This document shows, in pieces, positions 27,510-38,426 of a stretch of DNA of 64,000 nucleotides; positions within the stretch are counted from its first letter, which is position 1; each line of letters starts with the position of its first letter. The notes under the pieces are model-generated. The model was given only the letters and a program-made list of their open reading frames with translations. It made no database searches and was not told the origin of the DNA. The position numbers and the translations under genes are program-made. The stretch comes from Sclerurus mexicanus (lineage: Eukaryota > Chordata > Aves > Passeriformes > Furnariidae): NCBI GenBank assembly GCA_013396755.1, contig VWZF01003005.1, positions 612,913 through 676,912 on the forward strand, in the 5' to 3' direction.

Positions 27510-27892
27510 GTTCAGCCTGGAGAAGAGGAGACTGAGGGGAGAACTCATTGCAGTTACGACTTCCTCATGAATGAAAGAGGAGGTGCAGACACTGATCTCT
27601 TCTCTGTGGTGACCAGTGACGGAACCTGAGGGAATGGCCTGAAGCTGTGTATGGGGAGGTTTAGATTGGATATTAGAAAAAGGTTCTTCACCCAGAGGGT
27701 GCTTGGACAGTGAGACAGGCTCCCCAGGGAAGTGGTCACAGCACCAAGCCTGACAGAGTTTAAGAAACATTTGGACAATGCTCTCAGGCACATGGTGTGA
27801 CTCTTGGGGATGGTCCTGTGCAGGGCCAGGAGCTGGACTCAATGATCCTTGTGGGTCCCTTCCAACTCAGCATATTCTGTGATCCTGTGATT
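27510..27892 (+). mobile_element. CR1 LINE 3' end, plus strand
   Basis: The element starts in 'ttcagcctggagaagagg' and ends in 'ccttccaactcagcatattctgtgatcctgtgat', here described in parts: 'ccttccaactcagcat' is the conserved pre-terminal stretch, and ATTCTGTG ATCCTGTG is the CR1 terminal octamer repeat. In between are the usual landmarks 'ttagattggatattagaaaa' and 'cccagggaagtggtcacagc'. It is about 380 bp, 5'-truncated, with low divergence over much of its length, and begins about 250 bp after an ADCY2 exon in the same orientation as the gene. Confidence 0.95.
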
Positions 27893-28224
27893 TTTCAAGT
27901 TAAAGTATTAGATCTTGCTTTCATGTATGCTAGTCAAAATTGTAATTTGTGTCAGTCATATTATTCTAAGTTTTTGAGTGGAACGATTCTCAGGCTCTAT
28001 TGTGCAAATACAGGCAAGTGTATGACATACATATTTTACACAGTACCTGCGATAAAAATATTCTGCTGAAGGATCCAATTCTTTATTAATTATAAATTTC
28101 TACTAGTTAGAAAAATAACTCACCGTTTATTTCAATTATTCTTTCTTCATTGCAAGTTTTTTTGCCTGTTTTTTTGATTGAACAAGTTAGTTTGAATTAC
28201 ATTCTTAGAACTTTTAATACACTT

Positions 28225-28390
28225 ACAAATATAGGTATAGAATATCTATAAATACATATAAATATAGGTATACTATAAAGGTAATACATGAGAAGGTAAT
28301 ACCTATAAAAGTAAATATAGGTATATATTACCTATAAACACAGCACCTATAAAGGTAAACGTAGGCTTGCCTATAAATACAGTTGTATTT
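28225..28390. repeat. TA-rich imperfect tandem and inverted repeat
   Basis: Variants of 'atataggtata', 'cctataaa' and 'aaaggtaatac' recur about every 15-25 bases. Some are inverse to each other ('aggtaatacct'), so the block could form cruciform or hairpin structure. It lies about 160 bp before the exon at 28552. It may be a decayed minisatellite. Confidence 0.7.
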
Positions 28391-28551
28391 ATTGCTCTAT
28401 GTTTAGCAGGGGCTGTTTTGGGTATGGGCATGCCTCTGTGAAGTCTCTGAAGTCCAGAATACTTGCCTCAGATTTTGGTGTTGATTGATAAATCTGAGGC
28501 CTGTAGAAGGAAACTGTGGCCAAGATTCTATTCTTTTCTATTTCTATTTAG

Positions 28552-28663
28552 CATCTTGTATGCGGATATTGTGGGATTCACTCGCCTGGCCAGTGACTGT
28601 TCCCCTGGGGAATTGGTGCACATGTTAAATGAGCTATTTGGCAAGTTTGATCAGATTGCAAAG
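28552..28663 (+). CDS. ADCY2: ADCY2 exon: C1a core with first metal aspartate, residues about 290-327
   Basis: This 112-nt exon completes the split serine codon and reads ILYADIVGFTRLASDCSPGE, then LVHMLNELFGKFDQIAK. A 112-nt exon is the classic length at this place in mammalian-type cyclases. The aspartate codon of YADIVGF at 28565-28567 is the first of the two C1a residues that hold the catalytic metal ions (family knowledge). The following GFT loop contacts the ATP phosphates. The acceptor is a good pyrimidine tract (ttctatttctatttag) and the donor is AAG|gtgggt. A low-complexity TA-rich repeat block lies about 170-320 bp upstream. Confidence 0.97.
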
Positions 28664-29546
28664 GTGGGTTTCTATGGGCTGCTACTGTTTATTTAAATAA
28701 GTAAATAATCTTTAAAATTTTGTTTTCTTCTTGGGTGCTTCAAGCAGTATTTCTGAGACTTTGGCAGGAAGATTAGATTTCAAATGTAAAGAAAAAAAAT
28801 CTGTATCTGGTCTGAGATTCTACCCATGTGACAGTCTGTGAAACCCAAGATAGCTCTCTCAAATAGGACCAATAGAGACAACCTATGAAGCCCAATAAAG
28901 CTTTAATGGCAGATGAACAGTTCTTTAAATAGATTTTTTACAATAACAAGGATTAAGAAACTCAAGATAGAAGAGTGTTAGTAAGTTTTCTGATCTCTGG
29001 AAAAGTATTTAAGAGGCTGGAGGAGAAGAGAAACAATATTGATCAAAGCAATTTTAATTACTGACCACAGCCTCTTGATTGCTCAAGAAAAAAAATAAAA
29101 TGCAATTAGATTTTTTTCTGTTTATTTAGGTGCCATTTTAAAAAAAAATTAATTCAAACTTTAGGTGTGAGGGTGAAATCAGAAACACCAGAACATATAA
29201 AAATTTCCTGTGTTTTTTATTAGTTCAAAAACTATTTTCCAGTATTGGTTTAAAAAAATTATTTACATTAAAATATATTGAATTATAGAAATAATATTAT
29301 GATTGCTATTGCATATATATGTTCTGCAGTGAACTTCCTGATTTTGTCCCTTGAGGACCATAACAGATGGAGGAATCATCCGTACAAAACCCTAATGGCA
29401 CTTCTGTTTTAGCAAGCCAAATCCTTCCCTGCTGAAACAAGATTAAGTAGCATCAATTTGCTAATACCATTTAAGTCAGTAACAGTAACTCTACATTTAT
29501 GTATTTCAAGTTGAAAGTGACCATCTCACCTTGCTTTTTGTTCCAG
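28664..29546 (+). other. ADCY2 intron, 883 bp
   Basis: This GT-AG intron is very AT-rich, with A and T homopolymers near 29137-29150. No repeat or gene was recognised. Confidence 0.93.
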
Positions 29547-29674
29547 GAAAATGAATGTATGAGAATTAAAATCTTGGGTGACTGCTATTACTGTGTTTCT
29601 GGACTACCTATATCTCTTCAAAATCATGCCAAGAATTGTGTGAAAATGGGACTGGACATGTGTGAAGCCATTAA
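29547..29674 (+). CDS. ADCY2: ADCY2 exon: C1a with second metal aspartate, residues about 328-370
   Basis: This 128-nt exon reads ENECMRIKILGDCYYCVSGL and PISLQNHAKNCVKMGLDMCE, then AI and the first two bases of a lysine codon. The aspartate of LGDCYYC at 29580-29582 is the second C1a metal ligand. Both catalytic aspartates are therefore present and the domain looks functional. The glutamine in PISLQNH differs from the proline I remember for the human protein; it lies in a surface loop and is probably lineage variation. The splice signals are strong: ttgttccag acceptor and AA|gtaagt donor. Confidence 0.97.
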
Positions 29675-29796
29675 GTAAGTGTCAAACTTATTGTTAAATA
29701 TTCAGCAATAAAAATCTCTATTCTGTCTGTATCTGTGCTGCTGTTTGAAACATTCAGACCTGCGGTAGTTGTGCGAGACCGTGTCATCACTGCACC

Positions 29797-30216
29797 ATAA
29801 AGATGATTAGTGGCCTGGAACATTGGTCATATGAGGAAAGGCCGAGAGAGCTGGGACTGTTCAGCCTGGAGGAGAGAAAGCTGAGGGGGGAAATCTCATC
29901 AATATATTTAAGTACCTGAAGTGAGCAGACAGAAGATGGAGCCAGGCTTTTCAGTGGTGCCCTAGAGGCAAAGGGCACAAACTGAAACACAGAAGGTTTT
30001 CTTTGGACTTCAGGAAACACTTTTTTCATTTTGAGGGTAGCTGAGCACTGGCATGGGTTGCCCAGGGAGGTTGTGGAGTTTTCAGTCTTGGAGATGCTCA
30101 AAATCCACCTGGTACATCCCTAAGCAACCTGCTTTACCTGGCTGCATTTTGAGCAGGAGGATGGACGAGACAATCTCAAGGTGTCCATTCTGACCTCAAC
30201 TATTCTGTGATTCTGA
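29797..30216 (+). mobile_element. CR1 LINE 3' end, plus strand
   Basis: Landmarks in order are 'tatgaggaaaggccgagaga', 'ctgttcagcctggaggagag', 'gggttgcccagggaggttgt', 'gagatgctcaaaatccacct' and the terminal 'ctattctgtgattctgag'. This is a 5'-truncated CR1 of a subfamily different from the copy at 27510, with 'gaggaaaggc' at its left. It lies about 120 bp after the exon ending at 29674, in sense with the gene. Confidence 0.93.
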
Positions 30217-30430
30217 GGTGGTAAATATTCCAATGGACCTCACTTAGAATGAGGAAGCTTTGCTTTTTGCAGAGTCATGATGTTGCCACCCATCTGTGAG
30301 TCAGGCAGCTCTGTGAGAAGCCAGAGGTCCTGGCTCCTGCTGAGTTTGAAATTTAGTGGTGGTCCGGAGCAGTTGCCTGTCCACAATTAAGATGCCTCAA
30401 GCCCTGAGCCTGCGGAGTGATGTGGAAGTG

Positions 30431-30448
30431 GCTGCACACGGGGCACCA
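30431..30448 (-). other. Retroviral primer binding site, elongator methionine-tRNA type
   Basis: On the minus strand the bases TGGTGCCCCGTGTG follow the LTR end after a two-base spacer. The + strand reads cacacggggcacca, identical over 14 bases to the 3' end of vertebrate elongator methionine tRNA as I remember it, with 15 of 18 positions matching overall. Position and orientation are exactly those of a primer binding site just inside a 5' LTR. Confidence 0.7.
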
Positions 30449-30450
30449 AT

Positions 30451-30990
30451 TGCGGTAACAGAGCAAACAAACACACACAGACACAGACACACACTGAGGT
30501 CTGGCACAAAGAATGTTTACAACTAGCAGCAACAACCAACAGCCAACAACCATCAACAACCATTTTATTAACAGGCGGCTTCTCTTTTATACTTTTTCTT
30601 ATCTGTCCACGCTCTATTAGCCAAGCACTTCTGTCCATGAGTCTTAGACCATCTTCTGATAGGTAGTTCACATCTCTCCTCATACTGGTAAGAGTCAAAA
30701 CATATCTTGTTTTTCTCAGTTGTTTTTCTTCTTTCTTCTACTTTCCCATGCTGCTGCAAGGCCATAGACTTGTTTTTCTCCGCTTTCCCACGCTCACAGC
30801 TGCATCCTTCCCAGGCCAAAGGTGTCTTCAGCCCAGAACTCTTCCACAGAGTGATACAGAGCATGCCCATCAATGACATTTCTAATGACTTAGAGATTTC
30901 TGAACTGAGAGGCCTGTTTCCCATGTTGTTAGATGAGCAATTAAATACGCCTGTGATACTAAACCCCAGGTTTAAGTTTACTTTCACGTT
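30451..30990 (-). mobile_element. Endogenous retrovirus LTR plus leader fragment, minus strand
   Basis: Read on the minus strand, a TATAAAAG box (about 30590) is followed within about 25 bases by AATAAA (about 30564), then a GT-rich R-U5 segment ending in ...TTACCGCA at 30451. After a two-base spacer comes a methionine-type primer binding site, then about 200 bp of leader down to the CR1 end at 30216. This is the ordered layout of a retroviral 5' LTR. No gag, pol or env sequence is present. The outer (U3) boundary, set near 30990, is uncertain; a U3 of 300-500 bp is usual. A 139-codon open frame running through U3 resembles nothing known and is probably chance. Confidence 0.65.
30468..30497 (+). 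repeat. (CA)n-like tract within LTR U5
   Basis: An interrupted CA repeat (acacacacagacacagacacacac) lies between the LTR end and the polyadenylation signal. It is part of the LTR rather than a separate element. Confidence 0.8.
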
Positions 30991-33900
30991 TTCTGTAAAG
31001 GTGAGGACTTCCTGAAATGTTTTTTTCAGTTAACACAATGAGGTACTATTGAGAATTCTGTGCTTATCAACAGTATTTTGAATTTTTGGGTTACTCTATA
31101 TGTCCCTTTTTTTTTTTCCCCATAAAAATTGTGCTTGTTCTGCCTTCAAAACAGAAAACCAAGCAAAATATTTGGAAATCCTAATATGATTGCATTTGAA
31201 ATAGCAGTTGTAACTTATTTCAAGTAACTCAGGTAATAACAGAAAGCTTGATATACTTGTGAAAGAGGAAAAAGAAATATAGTTGTATCTGATGGATTAA
31301 CACTTGTAATACAGCTGAAGATACAGCTACAGGCACGCTTGGAGAATCCTCTATCTTATTACTGAAGAGTAGGTTGAGAATGGATTATAGACAACTGTAG
31401 CAGTTCTGGTGATGATGGAAATCCAAAGAAGTCTTGCAAAAGGGCAGCTTTACTCCCCCTCAGCTCTGCACCTGACTGCTGTCGGAACTCTCAGTGCAGA
31501 GTTGAAATAACTCTTGTTATGGCTGAGTTCTGCCACCAAAGCTGGACATGTTTCAGTGTGAAGGTACTTAAACCTAGCTTGGATGTCTGCACATCATGCT
31601 GAAGAATCTTAAACCTGCATACGTAGAACCTTCAGCTCTGTATTGTAGTTTATTTGTTAAGTGAGGGTCTTATTCTGTTAGCTTATTTAGAAAACATTTT
31701 GTGAGGAAAGAACAATTAAAAAGCCTTCTGTGTCTTTTTTTTTTTTTTAACCAAGTCAGAAAATTAATTGTCTGTAATTCATATCTGAAGTTCTTTTTAG
31801 CTTTTCAGGATTAAACTACTGCAGTTACTTATAGCAGTTATCGTTAATGGCACAAATATCTTCTCTGTAGAAAAACTAAGTTTCCTTTGACTAAAATTAC
31901 AGTATATCTATGTGAGCTACACTTTGCCAAAATATGTAATATGTGGAGTTCTGGATATTTGGGAGTCATCTGTGTGATTTGTTTTTTCTAACCAATTGGA
32001 CTTTGATTTTAAAACTTGTATGCTCCTCTGTAAGTTTAAGTTCCAGTTTTGATGTTTTGCCCAGATCACATTTACCACTGTCCAGGTAGCAAAGTAAGAA
32101 ACTGGCTCGTACTTATGTGGTATGTGTGTGGTGTGCACCTCATCATGAAATGGGTAGATACGTTGAACAGTATTAATCTCAATGATTAAGGAGATAGCCA
32201 TACAAAATTGTTCCTCTAATCCTTTAATACTACCTACATATGTGTGTAATTGTAGTCAAAAGAGGGGTTTGACTTTCAGTTGCCTGTTCTTGTTATTCAT
32301 TCCAGGGGGTAATTGCTGTATGGACAGGTTGAGTAACAAAAATCTGATTCTTTTCTTTTGCATGTGTTCACGGGAAAGGTGTAGTAGTTGTGGAAACTAG
32401 GATTTTGATATCCTTGCTTTAGGGATATTTTATAAAACTAAGTTGAATACAGAAACTAGGTTGCTGCATTTTCTAAAATGTTTTTTTCTTCATCCACATA
32501 TAGGTGTACCTAACATTGTGTCCAAAACCCCATATTTTTTAAATGGTACTTGGAGTACTTCTCCTTACCAAGCATTAAAATCTACAGATTTGGTTGTCTC
32601 CTCAGTTGCTTTCACTGGATACTTTCTCTTTTTCACTTAGACATACTAGATCAATATTATAATTAAGGCATTTGCTTCTCTAGCATATTAGGAACTAAAG
32701 CTACCATCCCTTCAGTAGAAGATTTGGTTAAAGGGTGTCAGTCCTGAAGTTTTTTCCCCAGCCTTTGAGTGAAAATTAGAGCTTTCTGGTTCAGATTTCA
32801 ACAGATATGTATGTTGTGTGAGAAATGTGAGTTAAAAGCATTTGCACAGAATTTCTGATCAACCTGTTTCTTTGTTGCTTAAGAAAATAAAATATAAGAG
32901 GTTGCAGGCTGGTGGAGAAACACTGCTAAGCTCAAGCCCTGAAGTGCCCTTCACGAAGAACTGGAAGTATAATATCCCACATCATAATGCAATGTTTTAC
33001 TGAGCTCAGAGAGCAATCTGTCAGTTCCTCACACTTCAGAACTTCCCAATTTTCTTGGAAATAACTTTCTGCTCAAGCTGCTATCAAGTATGTTCATTGT
33101 TAATGCTGTATGATCAGGTTCTCCTTGGTAAGAGCAGCCTTATAGACTAGAAAATTATATGTTAGTTGTATGGCATATTCTGATCTGACTTTATTACTGT
33201 AGTCAGAAACCACAATGCTCCTGTAAGACAGATGCCTGATTACCACAGCCTGTTTACAGAAGAACTAAGGAATCTGTACCCCGTGCTTTCAAATGCTTTT
33301 AAGGTATTATTTCGAGTGTTACAGCCTGCAGGTGAATAAAAATTGCTGATTATTAATCAACTCCATATTTTGTTGTATGATTGCTTCATCTTTATGTGGA
33401 AGCACTTCCTGACATACTTCTGTGCTCTGTAAAATGAGAAGAAGTAATACTCGTGCTGTCACAAGTGTGTAACTCAATATGTTTGACTCACTCTAAAATA
33501 CCTTTTCTGTCAGATACAAATTTTTGCTGTATTCAGTCACTGAGGTGCAAACTGCCCCTTCAATGCGTAAGCTACTGAAATAGAGGAGTTTTCTGTTTAG
33601 ATTAACAGTTCTGTATAGATTTTACCACCTGATATGGTTTCAGTTCCAGTTCTCTTTGAAGCAAAAAAGGAGTAATTCTGCCAAATTGCCAGGTGATCTG
33701 TAGTACAAAGTCTTATTCAGTCTTGTTTGCTAATGATGTGTAGCTCCACTTTGAGCAATTCAGCCTCACTATGCTATGGATTGTTTCCATTTACATATGG
33801 ATTGTAGTCCCATTGATTAATTTCTTTGTTACTCTGCTCTATGTTGGAACAAATCCAGTGTTTCTTGGTAGTCTGCAGCCTGCTTGCCCGGGAGTGGAAT

Positions 33901-35701
33901 GCTCACCTTATCAAGTCATAAATGCCAGTGCTGCCTGTGATGTTGAGAGCCAGCCACCTTAATTGGGTGCTTTAAGGCTAGAGTTTATCTGTTAGGGCAA
34001 AATATGTTTATGTGTTATTTTCCTTCAGCCCAAACTCTACCCCCTTGTCTCTCTGGTGAGTTCCTAATTCATGTGTTTCTCAGCCACATGTTTCTCAAAG
34101 TCTGTCTTTAATTTGGTAGCATGAAATGAGTTCCATTTCAGAGGAAAGTGGAAGAAACTGTTGGATGAGGTGGTTATACCATTTTGAATGCTATATACAA
34201 AGTAAAATAATTTTTTAGGTATGATTTCATTCCTATAGGTCTGATGTAAAAGGAAACTATGCTTTTAAAGCTAGCAGTTTGCAGGGGACTGAATACTCAA
34301 GGCTCTGAATCTGGTATAGTGTGTAAGACAGGACTAAGTGAGTCTTAGATACCTTAGTCCATATTAGAGATGAATAAAGCTCAGGTAAGGAGAGTAGATG
34401 CTTTCCTAATGACCCGAGCTCTTGCTTGTATAGACTGAAGTTGCTACAACTACCTGCAAGATAACTATGCCTCTGAAAAACATAGAATCCTTATAAACTC
34501 AAATTTCAACTTGATACAAGCTTGATTTTGACTGCCCAGCCAGGGTGGGCACACAGACTGTGGTGTGCTGAGGGAAACCACAGGCTGGGGAAGCAGAAAG
34601 TAAAATAAAAGTGGGAAGTTTCAGATACGCTTGTGTAGGTAAGTCAGTTGTCCTATGGGGGTGTGATAGACTACCTTCTCAAATGCATTCAGTGTCTGTA
34701 TCATCATAGCAATTGTTCAAGGAGCATAGGAGAGAAGTGGTAAACCCTGATTTGGTCCAGAGTTAAACTGCTATTTAAAGTCTTCTATGGTTTCTTTTAA
34801 TTTGTGGAAAAAAAAGATTTTTGTAGATATTCTACTTGCTTCCCCCCTGAACTCTTGAGACCTTATTATAAAGCAGACTTTATTCTGCTTGCTCTGCAGA
34901 ATATGGCAGGGCAGCCTTTTGACAGTCATTCCTAGAGAATAAATGTTCCTCTTCCATTTCGCCCAGTTTTGTAAAACACTTTTTCTCTGAAGTGCTAAGC
35001 TTGTTTTGTATTCCTTGTGCAGAGGAAAGTGGTGTTTATCATTTGCCAATTGCTTACAAAGATCATTTACAGGCAGTTAATTTTCAAGTGTGTCACTACA
35101 CAAGAGCAGTGTAAAACAGCAAAGTGAAAAGAGATACTAATAAACACTTGATAGAGACTGAAGGAATTAAAATACTTTCAGTCATGCTTCCATTACTTTA
35201 ATTTTCCAGAAAAAGAACACTTGAGAACTTACTGCTTAAATGCAGGATTTACCATATCAAATTAAGCCTATTAAGTTCTATGGGCCAGCTCAATTTTGTA
35301 ATTCAGAAGGTACAGAGCTGATGATTCTCATCACTGAGACTGAAGATGCTGCTAGAACTATGAACCTGACTCATATACAGGAGCCATTCAGTTCCTTATT
35401 CTGTAGTTGATTCTTTCATTAACAGCAACAGTAGTTTCAGATCTCCAAAAGCTTCCTGTGGAACAGAAACAGTGCTTAGGCTCTACCATGAGACCAGGTA
35501 TTTCCACTACTTAGCTCAGCCCTCCCAAAAAATTTCAGATGAGTATAAAAGAATGAACTTCAGGCATGGAGTTGAGAATTAATATTTCTACAAATTGTTG
35601 CAAATATAGGTAGTAGGAAAGGTAATATATAATTCTAGCAAACAAAGAATGGAGGTAATGCTATAAAGAAGTAAATGTTATTACTGTTGTTATTGCTAAA
35701 T

Positions 35702-35855
35702 TCATAGAATCATAAAATTGTTTTGATCAGAATGGACCTTAGAGATCACATAGTTTCAACCACTCTGCCACAGGCTGGGACACCTCCCACTAGAGCAGGT
35801 TGCTCGAAGCCCCATCCAACCTGGCCTTGAGCGCTTCCAGGGATGTGTCGTCCAC
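35702..35855 (-). mobile_element. CR1 LINE 3' end, minus strand, next to an exon
   Basis: The + strand shows 'catagaatcataaaattg', 'aatggaccttagagatca', 'cactctgccacaggctggga', 'cacctcccactagagcaggt', 'tgctcgaagccccatccaac' and 'ctggccttgagcgcttccag', the reverse complement of a CR1 3' end. It stops about 78 bp before the ADCY2 exon at 35933, so it may have supplied or displaced part of the branch-point region. Confidence 0.93.
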
Positions 35856-35932
35856 ATAATTTTGACTGGTAAATTAAAAGCAAACAAAGGACCTATTATG
35901 TATATTAACAGAGGTTTTCTTCTCGGCTGCAG

Positions 35933-36091
35933 GAAAGTGAGAGATGCAACTGGAGTTGATATCAATATGCGCGTGGGAGTGCACTCGGGGAATGTGCTGT
36001 GTGGCGTTATTGGGCTGCAGAAGTGGCAGTACGATGTGTGGTCGCATGATGTTACTCTGGCCAATCACATGGAAGCTGGAGGAGTCCCAGG
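35933..36091 (+). CDS. ADCY2: ADCY2 exon: C1a substrate pocket, residues about 370-423
   Basis: This 159-nt exon finishes the split lysine codon and reads KVRDATGVDINMRVGVHSGN, VLCGVIGLQKWQYDVWSHDV and TLANHMEAGGVP. The stretches MRVGVHSG and KWQYDVWSHDVTLANHMEAGG are among the most conserved in class III cyclases and line the C1-C2 active-site and forskolin interface (family knowledge). The acceptor is tctcggctgcag and the donor is GG|gtaaga. The exon starts only about 80 bp after a CR1 copy (35702-35855), so its branch-point region lies in, or right next to, transposon-derived DNA. Confidence 0.97.
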
Positions 36092-36465
36092 GTAAGAGGC
36101 TTTCCTGATAACCTCTGGACATGTGGATTTTTCAGTCATGGAGAAATGCATAGGTAGCATGTCTTAAGCTATCAGCTTTCACGGAGATGCCTGAACTAAT
36201 TCTTAGTGCTGTCTTTCGGGGAAAAATAAATTAAAAAAATGGGGCACTCAGTATTTCTGGTGATTTTAAGGAGTATTTTTTTGGTGTAGGAAAACTTCTC
36301 AATTTTTACACATTAGAACTTCTGAAAATTAGATTAGCGGGACTGTAAATGAAGTGGACAGCATATAAAAGGTATATCCAAAAGCTACTAAAATGGTTGA
36401 TCAGGTTCAAATTATGTTTTGATTGGTATTTGTGATTCTGTCATTCTTTTAAAATGTAATTTCAG
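36092..36465 (+). other. ADCY2 intron, 374 bp
   Basis: A short GT-AG intron that is AT-rich with no recognisable element. Confidence 0.93.
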
Positions 36466-36598
36466 CCGTGTTCACATCACCTCAGTCACCCTGGCACATT
36501 TGAATGGAGCTTACAAAGTGGAAGATGGGGATGGAGATGTGAGGGACCCTTATCTGAAAGAGCATAATGTTAAGACTTACTTTGTAATCAATCCTAAG
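36466..36598 (+). CDS. ADCY2: ADCY2 exon: end of C1a, residues about 423-467
   Basis: This 133-nt exon completes a glycine codon and reads RVHITSVTLAHLNGAYKVED, then GDGDVRDPYLKEHNVKTYFV and INPK. These are the last strands of C1a: the RVHIT strand, the LNGAYKVE turn and the KTYFVINP end strand. The acidic stretch EDGDGD is a variable loop and differs by conservative changes from the human form. The acceptor is taatttcag and the donor is AAG|gttagt, which fits the consensus only moderately. The upstream intron is 374 bp and the downstream one 329 bp, so three exons sit within 1.2 kb. Confidence 0.96.
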
Positions 36599-36927
36599 GT
36601 TAGTACTGTGTTTATTTTGTGGCCAGTCATAGTTATTTTTGAGCAGGAGCACTAATCTCTTTATTGAATAATTCACCACCATAAGATATTGATCAGAGCT
36701 ATTACTGATGCCTATAAATACATGATGTTTGCATTGCAAATGTTTCCCACTCTTCAGAAATTAGTCTCTGATATTTCTCAGCAATATCATTAAGATTTGC
36801 AGGTTCTTAGCAGCGTTCCATTTTTAAGTTCTTAAGCGTGCAGATCTGTGGTACCAGATGATGTACTGCTGCTTCAAAAGGTGAGGAACAGAAAGGCTGG
36901 TATCACCTTTTATTCTCTGTCAACCAG
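36599..36927 (+). other. ADCY2 intron, 329 bp
   Basis: A short GT-AG intron. Nothing was recognised beyond the splice signals. Confidence 0.93.
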
Positions 36928-37104
36928 GGAGAGAAGCGAAGCCCTCAGCACCACATTCGACCTCGACATACTCTTGATGGAGCCAAAATGAGAGCCTCTG
37001 TCCGCATGACCCGTTACCTGGAATCTTGGGGAGCTGCCAAGCCATTTGCACACTTGCACCACAGGGACAGCATGACCACTGAAAACGGCAAGATAAGCAC
37101 AACA
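36928..37104 (+). CDS. ADCY2: ADCY2 exon: C1b regulatory region with PFAHL motif, residues about 468-526
   Basis: This 177-nt phase-0 exon (59 codons) encodes the start of C1b: GEKRSPQHHIRPRHTLDGAK, MRASVRMTRYLESWGAAKPF, then AHLHHRDSMTTENGKISTT. C1b links C1a to the second membrane bundle and carries isoform-specific regulation. PFAHL at 37042-37056 is a motif described in AC2 as part of its response to G-beta-gamma; its presence supports AC2 over calcium-regulated isoforms. The acceptor is gtcaaccag. The donor is ACA|gtaggg, which lacks the usual AG before GT and is one of the weakest donors in the set. It is followed by a 44-nt exon, so skipping here is conceivable. Confidence 0.95.
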
Positions 37105-38426
37105 GTAGGGGCCTTCTTATGTCATTTCATACAAATTAGCAATATTTGAAAGGAAAAAAGTGCTCACTGCTAAATACCTGGTTATTTCTGACAGAAGAAG
37201 ATACAGGTGTTTGTAGAGGGCATAAACCCAGTGAAGTTGCTGGACTCTCTTTCCATTGGCATGTGAGCTTTGGATTAGGTCTAAAAAGTCATGTGTTCCT
37301 GTAAGTGCATCTCTGAATTATAAGTCCAACATACTTACTAAAATACACAATTTGACCCTCTGAGGTCAGACGCCCCAGTCACAGCATGTACAGTGGCTTC
37401 TATTCATCTCATGGAAAGATATTGTGAAATAAAGCCAGAATGCAAAACCTTTAGGAAGGAAAACTTCCAGTACAGAGAAATCCCTTGAGATTTATTGACT
37501 GTTTAGCTGCATTCTTCACTTGGAACATGGACAAATCTGGAGCAAAAGCTGTGAAGTTAGAATAAGCCCTATGGTAGCTGGAGTGGACTTTATTCAGAGT
37601 ACTCCAGGAACCAAATCAATTCTCACTGTTACATTTGCCATCTGAAGTTGCACCTACCACTCATTAGCTGTGGTTGATGGCCTGAGTTTTAGAGTTCTAT
37701 AGTGCAATCTTGCATCTCTTACACCGAACAGATTTCCTTTTAATTTTGCTAACACTGTTTTGCTGCTGTCAGTATGAGGTACAGCTTATACACTGCATTA
37801 TCTTCTACTTCTAAAAAGTGAAAGCATAAAGGTAAATTCTAATAACTTTCAACATTGGCATTTAGTTTTGTTCCTGTTGCATATGAGAACATAGGATTGA
37901 GCCACATACTCTTGTTCAATACTTACAGTGCATCAGAATGTGGATTGTGCCGTGTTCATTACAGAAAGTATGCAGCCATCACTATTAATCACAAAATAAA
38001 TGGGGCTGTGATGGCTGCTGTTGCTTATTAATAAAGAGTAATGACCACCAATGGTAATATTTGGCTACTCAGGTCTGGTTTTTTCAGAAACACTCAAGAT
38101 TCTTTTTTGCTGAAGCTGTCAAGGGTTTGGGCTACATCCAAACAGTGGTGACATTGAAGTCTTTCTGATAAAGCAAAACATTCTTGGATTCAGACTGGTG
38201 TGTTAGTTGTTTAGTGTTTGTAATGATAGATAGTTTGTCCCCAGGTGACTTCATCTTTACTCTTGGCTGGATTTTTCCTGTAGACAGTTTTAATGTAATG
38301 CTAAAAGGATTTCTATCGGAAACTTTTCTCATTACTTGACCCTGTTTTCAACACTGTTTTTAAAGTGCCTTAATATTGTCAAAGTCCATTGTAATTAATA
38401 GGGTTTTTTTGTTTATTGGTTTTTAG
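37105..38426 (+). other. ADCY2 intron, 1322 bp
   Basis: This intron lies between the C1b exon and the 44-nt exon. I saw no repeats or coding matches. It ends in a T-rich tract (gggtttttttgtttattgg). Confidence 0.92.

Larger units (their letters stand above)
27263..28551 (+). other. ADCY2 intron, 1289 bp
   Basis: This GT-AG intron lies between the first two exons in the window. It holds a CR1 end (27510-27892) and a TA-rich imperfect tandem block (28225-28390), and otherwise AT-rich DNA without recognisable content. Confidence 0.93.
29675..35932 (+). other. ADCY2 intron, 6258 bp
   Basis: It contains a plus-strand CR1 (29797-30216), a minus-strand LTR and primer binding site (30431-30990) and a minus-strand CR1 (35702-35855). 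From about 31020 to 35700 I see no recognisable repeat or coding match, only AT-rich DNA with a poly-T at 31737-31749. Confidence 0.9.

Noticed and set aside
27501..27842. Two minus-strand open frames of 79 and 113 codons
   Set aside because: They are antisense to the CR1 3' end, which is noncoding.
30568..30987. 139-codon minus-strand open frame
   Set aside because: It runs through the U3/R part of the LTR, has no recognisable retroviral domain and overlaps the TATA box region.
31737..31749. Poly-T run as the tail of a minus-strand processed pseudogene
   Set aside because: No coding similarity was found on the expected side, so this is a simple homopolymer.
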